From Candidatus Omnitrophica bacterium UBA1562 (GTDB lineage: Bacteria > Omnitrophota > Gorgyraeia > Gygaellales > Profunditerraquicolaceae): DNA of 12,055 nt. A program made the position numbers and the translations under genes. Under the pieces are notes generated by a model, which saw only the letters and a list, made by a program, of their open reading frames with translations, was not told the DNA's origin and made no database searches. This document shows positions 6,053 through 11,693 of the stretch, piece by piece (position 1 is the first letter of the stretch; each line of letters starts with the position of its first letter). The stretch is taken from the NCBI GenBank assembly GCA_002322525.1, contig DCOU01000046.1:1-12055 (forward strand), given 5' to 3'.

Positions 6053-6679
6053 ATGGATAAGAGGATAGATAACCTTATTAAGAATTGGCAGAAGAGAAAT
6101 ATTGCTGGGCTTTATTGCGATAATAAAGACCGGGCAACCGAGAAGTTATTAGAAATTATCCCTGTGTCTGGTAGCGTCGGTTTTTCCGGCTCAGTAACCC
6201 TGGATCAATTAGGCATAGTTAAGTGTTTAGATGCGCGGAGTAACAAAGTGTTTAACCCTTATAAAGCAGGTATGAACCGAGAGGAAAGCTTAGGATTAAG
6301 GAGACAAGGTGCTTGCGCGGATTATTATTTGGCCAGCCCCAATGCTATCTCTGAAAGAGGAGAATTAGTTTTCTTTAGTGCTTATGGCAATCGCACGGCA
6401 GGGATTTCTTATGCCAAGAATGTTATTATTGTCGCAGGCATCAATAAAATTACACCTAATATTCAGGAGGCATTAAAGCGGGCAAGAGAATATGCCACAC
6501 CCCTTAATTGTAAACGTCTTAATTGGAACAGTCCTTGTTTTAAAGACGGCATCTGCCGGGAAGATTTCTGTCTTTTTCCGGAATATAAACGGATGTGCTG
6601 TCAGATTCTGATTATCGAGGCAGAGGTTACGCCCAATAGGCTAAAAGTAATTTTGGTGGGAGAGAACCTGGGATTTTAG
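6053..6679 (+). CDS. LUD-domain protein (LutC/YkgG-like) with a cysteine-rich C-terminal segment
   Basis: LUD (DUF162) proteins include LutB/LutC of lactate utilisation; many stand-alone members in anaerobes have no known substrate. The 208 residues show the family core: GFSGSVTLDQLGI (43-55), SPNAISERGELVFFSAYGNRTAG (95-117) and NVIIVAGINKI (123-133), ending in the common LVGENLGF. A distinctive segment carries six cysteines (C153, C162, C168, C173, C182, C183), spaced as if for a metal or iron-sulfur site. No lutA or lutB lies nearby, so lactate oxidation cannot be inferred from context. The stop TAG coincides with the first three bases of the following inverted repeat. No clear ribosome site precedes the ATG. 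Confidence 0.85.
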   Translation: MDKRIDNLIKNWQKRNIAGLYCDNKDRATEKLLEIIPVSGSVGFSGSVTLDQLGIVKCLDARSNKVFNPYKAGMNREESLGLRRQGACADYYLASPNAISERGELVFFSAYGNRTAGISYAKNVIIVAGINKITPNIQEALKRAREYATPLNCKRLNWNSPCFKDGICREDFCLFPEYKRMCCQILIIEAEVTPNRLKVILVGENLGF

Positions 6680-6713
6680 GGACGGTTCTCGAACGACTTG
6701 AGAACCGTCCCTA
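6677..6713. repeat. REP-like perfect inverted repeat between LUD and MetE-like genes
   Basis: Arms TAGGGACGGTTCTC (6677-6690) and GAGAACCGTCCCTA (6700-6713) are perfect complements over 14 bases with a nine-base loop. It is GC-richer than its surroundings and unrelated to the CCCGTTAG family. The outermost TA on each side could be a TA target duplication or simply part of the arms. No T run follows, so it is not a standard intrinsic terminator, though the hairpin could still affect transcript stability. GGGACGG hairpins of this kind resemble REP elements moved by RAYT transposases; that link is inference. Confidence 0.7.
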
Positions 6714-6721
6714 CCATTCAG

Positions 6722-7756
6722 ATGAGAAACCTAAAAGGTTTAGCAACAGGTATAGGAAGTTTACCGCATAAGGATATAGAGGCAGCTTTGGATTTAATCT
6801 TTAAATACACGCCTCATATTCCATTTTGGCCGCAATTACCTAAGCGAGATATCCGCGAAGGGATGATTGTCCAATTCAGCGAGAATTTTCCCTGTTTAAA
6901 AGTAACGCATGATGGTCTGTTCTTTGATGGAAACTATCAGGAAAAAGCATTAGAGACTTTTTATGAGAGGATAATTAATAATGACGTAGATTATTTCAGG
7001 ATCAGCCCTGATTTTGCTTTAGGTTTACATAAATTTTATCAAAGGCTGGAACGATTCGGCCTAAAAGAAGCAGAATTTATTAAATGTCATATTACGGGCC
7101 CATTTACCTTCGCTGCCAGCATAAAGGATGAAAAAGGTGTCGTGCTTTTACATAACGCAGTGTTTATGCAGGCAATCTTAAAGGGTCTGTCTATGAAAGC
7201 CCTCTGGCAGATTAAGCTTTTTGAGAAATTTGGCAAAAAGATAATTTTTTTTATAGATGAGCCATATCTTGGTAGCTATGGTTCTGCGTACACGCCGATA
7301 AACAAGGAGGACGTAGTTAGAGGTTTAACTGAGGTTGTGGATGGGATAAAATCAACCGATGTATTAGTCGGCGTGCACTGCTGCGGCAATACCGATTGGT
7401 CTATTTTGACGCAGGCCAAGGGTATAGACATTATTAGTTTCGATGCCTTTGGTTTTCTGGATAAAGTTATGCTTTATGCGAATAACCTAAAGGAATTTAT
7501 GGACAGAGGAGGCATTCTTTGCTGGGGTATAGTGCCAACACTGGAGTTTACGGATAAAGAAACGATAGATTCATTAATAGGAAGGATTAAGGACGGCATA
7601 AATGTATTAACCAAGAAAGGCGTAGATGAGGATTTATTGTTAGATAATCTGTTGATAAGTCCTAGTTGCGGACTGGGTACACTGGATACTAAGAAGTCAG
7701 AGAAGATATTTAAACTGCTTTCAGAAGTATCCTTATCTATAAGAAAAACCCCCTAA
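6722..7756 (+). CDS. MetE-C / UROD-superfamily protein (cobalamin-independent methionine synthase-like methyltransferase)
   Basis: A 344-residue TIM-barrel protein of the methionine synthase II / uroporphyrinogen decarboxylase superfamily, likely a zinc-dependent methyltransferase using a thiol acceptor. It lacks the N-terminal half of full MetE. Visible features are GIGSLPHKD near the start, IPFWPQLP (33-40), CHITGPFTFA, FIDEPYLG (177-184), the HCCGN zinc motif (H219 and C221), WGIVPT (268-273) and SPSCGLGT, giving the third ligand C316. The usual glutamate ligand of MetE is not obvious; the matching region reads DIISFDAF. Such short proteins in anaerobes may take methyl groups from corrinoid proteins, but no corrinoid protein is in the window. 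A TTG at 6698 would add eight residues from inside the palindrome; ATG at 6722 is preferred, though neither has a ribosome site. Confidence 0.8.
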   Translation: MRNLKGLATGIGSLPHKDIEAALDLIFKYTPHIPFWPQLPKRDIREGMIVQFSENFPCLKVTHDGLFFDGNYQEKALETFYERIINNDVDYFRISPDFALGLHKFYQRLERFGLKEAEFIKCHITGPFTFAASIKDEKGVVLLHNAVFMQAILKGLSMKALWQIKLFEKFGKKIIFFIDEPYLGSYGSAYTPINKEDVVRGLTEVVDGIKSTDVLVGVHCCGNTDWSILTQAKGIDIISFDAFGFLDKVMLYANNLKEFMDRGGILCWGIVPTLEFTDKETIDSLIGRIKDGINVLTKKGVDEDLLLDNLLISPSCGLGTLDTKKSEKIFKLLSEVSLSIRKTP

Positions 7757-7767
7757 AAATAAATTGT

Positions 7768-7796
7768 TTGACAAATTAATCTAAAAATTATATTAT
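7768..7796 (+). promoter_or_regulatory. Strong sigma70-type promoter for the pyruvate oxidoreductase operon
   Basis: A perfect -35 TTGACA (7768-7773) lies 17 bases from a -10 TATTAT (7791-7796), one mismatch from consensus. It falls in the 78-base gap after the MetE-like gene, the largest gap so far that is not filled with a repeat. Transcription would begin near 7803 and leave a leader of about 32 bases that contains AGGAAG (7819-7824), ten bases before the porG start. No operator palindrome or riboswitch is visible. Confidence 0.75.
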
Positions 7797-7834
7797 ATAG
7801 AAGTCTTTTTTCTCTTTTAGGAAGATAAAATTAA

Positions 7835-8386
7835 ATGAAGGAAATTCGTATTCATGCCCGCGCAGGCCAAGGCGCAATCACTACCGCAGCATTATTGGGC
7901 TATGCCTATTTTTTAAAAGGGATGTATCCTTATGCCTTTCCCAATTTTGGCGCAGCCAGGATGGGCGCACCGATGAATGCCTTTGTGCGCGTAGATGCCA
8001 AACCCGTGCGCCTACGCAGTCAAATTTATGAACCGGATTATGTAATGGTTGTGGATGCGACCCTGATGCGCGGTTTCAATTGTTTTTCCGGTCTTAAAGA
8101 AAATGGTATTGCCATTATTAATGAGAAAGAAGGTGCAGAAATCCCTAAAGTAAAGGCAAAGCAAAAAATATTTGTGGTTCCCGCTACTGAGATTGCCTTA
8201 AAGACTATAGGTCGACCTTTAGGTAATACTGCTTTAATCGGAGCATTTGCTGCGGCCACAGGTGAGTTAGATTTGGATACTCTGTTAGAAGCAATTAAGA
8301 AGAGATTCTCAGGTAAAGCTCAGGAAGGAAATATTCAAGCGGTTACTCAAGGATACGAATATATCAAAAAGAATAAAATAGGCTAG
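7835..8386 (+). CDS. porG: Pyruvate:ferredoxin oxidoreductase gamma subunit
   Basis: The gamma subunit (domain III of one-chain PFOR) helps bind coenzyme A in the enzyme that interconverts pyruvate plus CoA with acetyl-CoA, CO2 and reduced ferredoxin. The 183-residue length is standard. The N-terminal IRIHARAGQGAITTAALLGYA is the usual nucleotide-like loop, followed by YAFPNFGAARMGAPMNAFVR, the typical block of these subunits, VMVVDATLM, and a C-terminal GRPLGNTALIGAFAA. The gene order gamma-delta-alpha-beta is that of the four-subunit pyruvate enzymes of Thermotoga and many archaea. It is the first gene after the strong promoter, with AGGAAG as ribosome site. Confidence 0.93.
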   Translation: MKEIRIHARAGQGAITTAALLGYAYFLKGMYPYAFPNFGAARMGAPMNAFVRVDAKPVRLRSQIYEPDYVMVVDATLMRGFNCFSGLKENGIAIINEKEGAEIPKVKAKQKIFVVPATEIALKTIGRPLGNTALIGAFAAATGELDLDTLLEAIKKRFSGKAQEGNIQAVTQGYEYIKKNKIG

Positions 8387-8390
8387 TTAC

Positions 8391-8445
8391 AAGTTATAAG
8401 TTATGGGTTATGAGTTGAAAACCAATAACCAATAACCAATAACTC
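8391..8445. repeat. Opposed heptamer repeats forming an imperfect inverted repeat
   Basis: The left side has seven-base units AAGTTAT, AAGTTAT, GGGTTAT and a diverged GAGTTGA (8391-8418). The right side has three exact ACCAATA units and then ACTC (8421-8445). Arms 8391-8416 and 8420-8445 are complementary at 20 of 26 positions with a three-base loop. It starts five bases after the porG stop and fills the porG-porD gap. A short CTGCC/GGCAG pair (8445-8449, 8463-8467) follows and overlaps the porD ribosome site. Confidence 0.7.
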
Positions 8446-8470
8446 TGCCGAAACGGAGTGGAGGCAGCAG

Positions 8471-8743
8471 ATGTTCGGGCCGTTAGTAGTAAAACCATCT
8501 AAAAGTAAAGGCGATAAGACTGGATCTTGGAGAGTAAAGTTAAGACCTAAGTATCTCCAGAAGAATTGTATCGCCTGCAAGATGTGTGCCTTAATTTGTC
8601 CGGAAGGCTGCATACAAGGCAAAGAGAAGAATACCTACATATCCGATTATAATTACTGCAAAGGCTGCGGACTCTGCGCACAAGTCTGTCCTAAAGCTGA
8701 TATCGTGATGATAGAGGAGGGTTCTGAAGGAGAAAAGAAGTGA
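8471..8743 (+). CDS. porD: Pyruvate:ferredoxin oxidoreductase delta subunit (2[4Fe-4S] ferredoxin-like)
   Basis: The delta subunit carries two [4Fe-4S] clusters that relay electrons from the thiamine site to external ferredoxin. Two CxxCxxCxxxCP motifs are complete: C33, C36, C39, C43 and C63, C66, C69, C73, with one extra cysteine at C47. The N-terminal TGSWRVKLRP lead-in is typical of PorD. The length of 90 residues is normal. GGAGG (8460-8464) lies six bases before the ATG, after the heptamer repeat. The stop TGA overlaps the GTG start of porA. Confidence 0.94.
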   Translation: MFGPLVVKPSKSKGDKTGSWRVKLRPKYLQKNCIACKMCALICPEGCIQGKEKNTYISDYNYCKGCGLCAQVCPKADIVMIEEGSEGEKK

Positions 8744-9927
8744 AACAATTTTTAGAGGGGTCACGCGCGGTTGCGGAAATAGTAAAGTTGTGTAAACCCG
8801 GGGTTATTTCTGCTTATCCCATCACACCGCAGACACACATTGTAGAAGAATTAGCCCAGATGGTCGCTAACGGCGAGCTTAACGCCCAGTTCGTCAACGT
8901 AGAGAGCGAACATTCAGCAGCGTCAGTAGTATTAGGCGCTGTAGCTACAGGCGTACGCGCTTTTACCGCTACCAGTTCGCAAGGTCTGCTTTATATGGCA
9001 GAGGTGCTTTTTAACATTTCCGGACTGCGCCTGCCTTTGGTTTTGACTTGTGCTAATCGGGCAATATCCGCACCCATTAACATCTGGAATGACCAGCAGG
9101 ATTCGGTATCGCTGCGCGATAGCGGATGGATTCAGTTTTATGCCGAAAATATCCAGGAGGCGGCAGATCTACATTTGCTGGCTTATCGATTGGGTGAAGA
9201 TAAATCTATAATGCTTCCGGCAATGGTCTGTATGGATGGTTATACCTTAACGCATGGTATGGAGACAGTAGATATCCCGACGCAAGGAGAGGTAGATAAA
9301 TTTCTCCCGTCTTATAAACCTTTATATAAACTTGACCCCGCCGAACCGCTGACCATGGGTCTATTAGCCGACCCGGATTATTATCTGGAAACCCGCTTTG
9401 CCATTCAGGAGACTTTTAAAGAAGTATTAAAGATGATTCCCAAAATAAGCGAAGAATTTAAAAATCGCTTTGGCCGGGATTATAAAGATGGTTTGGTTGA
9501 GGAGTATTGTACCAAAGACGCAGAAAAGGTAATTGTAGCTATGGGTTCGGTTTGCGGTACCATAAAAGAGGTGGTAGACGCACAAAGAGCAAAAGGCAAA
9601 AAGGTAGGTTTATTAAAGATTATCTCTTATCGGCCCTTTCCTTACGCGAAAGTAGATGATGCATTAAAAGATATTCCCCGGATTGCGGTTTTAGATAAGG
9701 CAGTATCCCTGGGTGCCTATGCGCCTTTAGCAGTAGAGATAAAGGCCACCTTCTTTGGCAAGAAAAAATCCCCTAAACTAATCAGTAGCTTCATCGCCGG
9801 ATTAGGGGGCAGAGATATCACTTTTGAGTCAGTGAAAGAAATATTTACCAAATTAAACCGGAAAGAAGTGAATCTAGAATTTATTGATTTAAAACCCGAG
9901 CTCCTGAAAGAAGAATATGGAGTATAA
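8740..9927 (+). CDS. porA: Pyruvate:ferredoxin oxidoreductase alpha subunit
   Basis: This 395-residue subunit supplies the pyrimidine-side half of the thiamine pyrophosphate site and the substrate pocket. Visible blocks are SAYPITPQTHIVEEL (24-38) with the conserved threonine, NVESEHSAASVVLGA (53-67), ATSSQGLLYMAE, the WNDQQDSVSLRDSGW region (116-130) and HLLAYRLGEDKSIMLPAMVCMDGY. The RDSGW block and the four-subunit gene set point to pyruvate rather than 2-oxoisovalerate or 2-oxoglutarate; substrate remains an inference. The start is GTG, overlapping the porD stop as GTGA. Its 3' end overlaps porB by 11 bases. Confidence 0.93.
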   Translation: MKQFLEGSRAVAEIVKLCKPGVISAYPITPQTHIVEELAQMVANGELNAQFVNVESEHSAASVVLGAVATGVRAFTATSSQGLLYMAEVLFNISGLRLPLVLTCANRAISAPINIWNDQQDSVSLRDSGWIQFYAENIQEAADLHLLAYRLGEDKSIMLPAMVCMDGYTLTHGMETVDIPTQGEVDKFLPSYKPLYKLDPAEPLTMGLLADPDYYLETRFAIQETFKEVLKMIPKISEEFKNRFGRDYKDGLVEEYCTKDAEKVIVAMGSVCGTIKEVVDAQRAKGKKVGLLKIISYRPFPYAKVDDALKDIPRIAVLDKAVSLGAYAPLAVEIKATFFGKKKSPKLISSFIAGLGGRDITFESVKEIFTKLNRKEVNLEFIDLKPELLKEEYGV

Positions 9928-10873
9928 TCCTTTGTTTAAGCCTGGACATACTGCCTGCGTTGGCTGTGGCCAGGCCGTTGCCGCACGGTTAGTAATAGAG
10001 GCAGCGGGAAGTAACACTATTGTGGTAAACAATACTGGCTGCCTCGAAGTTTTCTCGACAAAATATCCGGAAACCGCATGGGGGGTGCCGTGGATACATT
10101 CATTGTTTGAAAATGCAGCTGCGGTTGCCTCAGGAGTAGAAGCTGCGCTTATTTATTTAGGTAAGTCACCGCCGAATGGCGGGATGCCGCCAATTACGCC
10201 TACGGCGGATTCCGCCAACGGCGGAAAGGCGGCAAAAGATACAATTAACGTAATTGCCCAGGGAGGCGATGGCGGAACAGCTGATATTGGCCTTCAGGCC
10301 TTGTCAGGAATGTTAGAGAGGGGCCATAATATTTTGTACTGCTGTTATGATAATGAGGCCTATGAGAATACCGGTGTGCAGAGGAGCGGACTGACGCCTT
10401 ATGCTACAAATACAACTACAACTCCACCCGGAACAAAATCCATTGGCAATATCCGTCCCAAAAAACCTATGCCTGAAATTGCCAATGCCCACGGGATAGC
10501 GTATGTTGCTACTGCTTCAGCCGGGTTTCCTCAGGATATCCAGAGGAAAGTCAAAAAGGCAATGAGCATAAAAGGGCCAAAGTATCTACAGATTCACGTG
10601 CCTTGCCCATTGGGTTGGCGCCACGGCCCGGAGCTTACGCTTGAGGTGGCTAAATTAGCAGTGGAAACCGGCCTTTATCCGCTCATTGAATACGAAAACG
10701 GTAAATTAACCGCAGTGCGTAAGATTCAACCTAAGCCAGTGGAAGAATATCTAAAAGTTCAGGGTAGATTTAAGCACCTGCTTAATAATCCGGAAGAAAT
10801 TAAAAAAATCCAGGCCATCGCAGATGCTAATATAGAGAAATATAACCTTAAAGTGAAACCCGGGGCTACCTAA
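9917..10873 (+). CDS. porB: Pyruvate:ferredoxin oxidoreductase beta subunit with an internal repeat-encoded insert
   Basis: The beta subunit binds thiamine pyrophosphate and one [4Fe-4S] cluster. The cluster ligands are C14 and C17 (HTACVGCGQA), C42 (TGCLEV) and C230 (HVPCPLGW). The thiamine/Mg motif runs from GGDGG (116-120) to YDNEAYENTG (144-153). These motifs are intact. Between AALIYLGK and KDTINVIAQGGDGG lies a Pro/Gly/Ala-rich segment, about residues 84-106, encoded by a GC-rich palindrome cluster. Usual family members pass almost directly from LGK to the strand before GGDGG, so the protein at 318 residues carries roughly 22 extra residues in a surface-loop position. The frame is kept, so the product is probably active. 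Confidence 0.92.
   Translation: MEYNPLFKPGHTACVGCGQAVAARLVIEAAGSNTIVVNNTGCLEVFSTKYPETAWGVPWIHSLFENAAAVASGVEAALIYLGKSPPNGGMPPITPTADSANGGKAAKDTINVIAQGGDGGTADIGLQALSGMLERGHNILYCCYDNEAYENTGVQRSGLTPYATNTTTTPPGTKSIGNIRPKKPMPEIANAHGIAYVATASAGFPQDIQRKVKKAMSIKGPKYLQIHVPCPLGWRHGPELTLEVAKLAVETGLYPLIEYENGKLTAVRKIQPKPVEEYLKVQGRFKHLLNNPEEIKKIQAIADANIEKYNLKVKPGAT
10169..10233. repeat. GC-rich palindrome cluster inserted in-frame in porB
   Basis: Seven CCGCC/GGCGG pentamers fall within 65 bases (starting at 10169, 10178, 10187, 10204, 10212, 10220 and 10228). GCCGCC at 10186-10191 pairs with GGCGGC at 10228-10233, and inside it GGCGGA (10204-10209) and TCCGCC (10211-10216) form competing hairpins with GGCGGA (10220-10225). 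By hand count 10164-10233 is about two-thirds G+C, visibly above the flanks. The segment reads through in-frame. Confidence 0.7.
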
Positions 10874-10886
10874 CCAGGAGGTGCGT

Positions 10887-11366
10887 ATGGGCAAACAAGC
10901 CAGGGCTATTGTGGATTTAAGCCTAAAAGAGCTGGTAAAAGATTTGAATAAGGCGTACGCAGATGAATGGTTGGCATTTTATCTTTATTGGTATATGGCC
11001 CAGACTGTTTCTGGCAAGTCTTATGAGGGCATCAGTGAATTTTTGATGAAGATTGCCAAAGAAGAACTGGAACATGCCCAAGAGCTATCTGATTTAATCA
11101 TTAAGTTAGGGAGCTTACCTATTGCCAATCCCATGGAATTAGAAAAAAATGCCAATACACCGTATATGATGCCGCCCAAGAATACTTCGGATATAAACAG
11201 GATTATACGTATAGTCATGGAAGTTGAGGCAGGCGCAATTGATATCTATAATAAAATTGCCAAAAAGACACTGGGTAAGGATAACGTTACCTATCAATTG
11301 GTAACGCATATATTATCCGAAGAGGTAGACCACGAGGAGATGTTTGAGAATTTATTGGAGAGATAG
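10887..11366 (+). CDS. Ferritin-like di-iron protein (bacterioferritin/Dps-like group)
   Basis: A 159-residue four-helix-bundle protein with a complete di-iron ligand set: E27, E60 with H63 (EELEHA), E114, and E146 with H149 (EEVDHEE). It probably stores or oxidises iron, or removes peroxide and oxygen as rubrerythrin-like proteins do. There is no rubredoxin domain and no cysteine at all, so it is not a classical rubrerythrin or a thioferritin. AGGAGGT (10876-10882) supports the ATG at 10887 over the GTG at 10881, which lies inside the ribosome site. It follows porB by 13 bases, so it is probably co-transcribed with the oxygen-sensitive oxidoreductase; a protective or iron-supplying role is inference. 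Exact subfamily uncertain. Confidence 0.85.
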   Translation: MGKQARAIVDLSLKELVKDLNKAYADEWLAFYLYWYMAQTVSGKSYEGISEFLMKIAKEELEHAQELSDLIIKLGSLPIANPMELEKNANTPYMMPPKNTSDINRIIRIVMEVEAGAIDIYNKIAKKTLGKDNVTYQLVTHILSEEVDHEEMFENLLER

Positions 11367-11370
11367 AGTT

Positions 11371-11480
11371 AATTTCCAATATCCAATAAATACCAATGAA
11401 TGTCCAATTTCCAATTAATCAATTGGACATTGGGATTTGGGGTTTAATTGGGATTTAGTACTTATTGGTAATTGGGATTT
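11371..11480. repeat. CCAAT/ATTGG-rich inverted repeat between the ferritin-like and ferredoxin genes
   Basis: The left half is full of TCCAAT/ACCAAT and the right half of ATTGG. A perfect 11-base core, AATGTCCAATT (11399-11409) and AATTGGACATT (11421-11431), surrounds an 11-base loop. Outer arms 11371-11389 and 11462-11480 match imperfectly, about 15 of 19. It fills most of the 144-base gap. No T run follows. No gene or clear promoter is visible in the gap apart from the GGAGG before the ferredoxin. Confidence 0.7.
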
Positions 11481-11510
11481 AAACTGTATTAAGATGGAGG
11501 TTAAAACGAG

Positions 11511-11693
11511 ATGGCAAAGGTAAGCGTAGATGCTTCGACTTGCGTGGGTTGTGGTTTATGCGAACAGTCTTGCCCTGAGATATTCGAGGTCGGAGGCGAT
11601 GGTATTGCCCATGTGAAGGCACAGAGCTGCGCTTTACATAATATTCAGGAAGTATCCGAGCAATGTCCGGTCAATGCTATTAAGATAAGCTAG
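11511..11693 (+). CDS. Single-cluster [4Fe-4S] ferredoxin
   Basis: A 60-residue soluble electron carrier. The cluster ligands are C11, C14 and C17 (TCVGCGLCEQSC) and C52 (QCPVNAI). C21 and C40 remain free and fit the disulfide seen in one-cluster ferredoxins such as the 60-residue Thermotoga maritima protein; the disulfide is inferred. GGAGG (11496-11500) lies ten bases before the ATG. Position behind porGDAB and the ferritin-like gene suggests it is the electron acceptor of the pyruvate enzyme. Its stop TAG (11691-11693) overlaps the opposing gene's stop. Confidence 0.93.
   Translation: MAKVSVDASTCVGCGLCEQSCPEIFEVGGDGIAHVKAQSCALHNIQEVSEQCPVNAIKIS

Noticed and set aside
6698..6721. TTG start for the MetE-like gene
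   Set aside because: The codons lie in the right arm of the palindrome and just after it; family similarity begins at the ATG at 6722. Neither has a ribosome site, so the ATG is kept.
7757..7834. Terminator of the MetE-like gene upstream of the promoter
   Set aside because: The segment is AT-rich with T tracts but no GC stem, so only the promoter is supported.
6053..8386. A lactate utilisation (lut) operon around the LUD gene
   Set aside because: No lutA-like cysteine-rich-domain protein or lutB-like iron-sulfur protein is present in the neighbourhood.
8391..8445. CRISPR-like array
   Set aside because: Units are only seven bases with no spacers, and the two halves face each other.
8401..8622. 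Reverse-strand open frame across the porG-porD gap
   Set aside because: It runs through the heptamer repeats and antisense to the cysteine motifs of porD; the porD frame has clear family motifs and a ribosome site.
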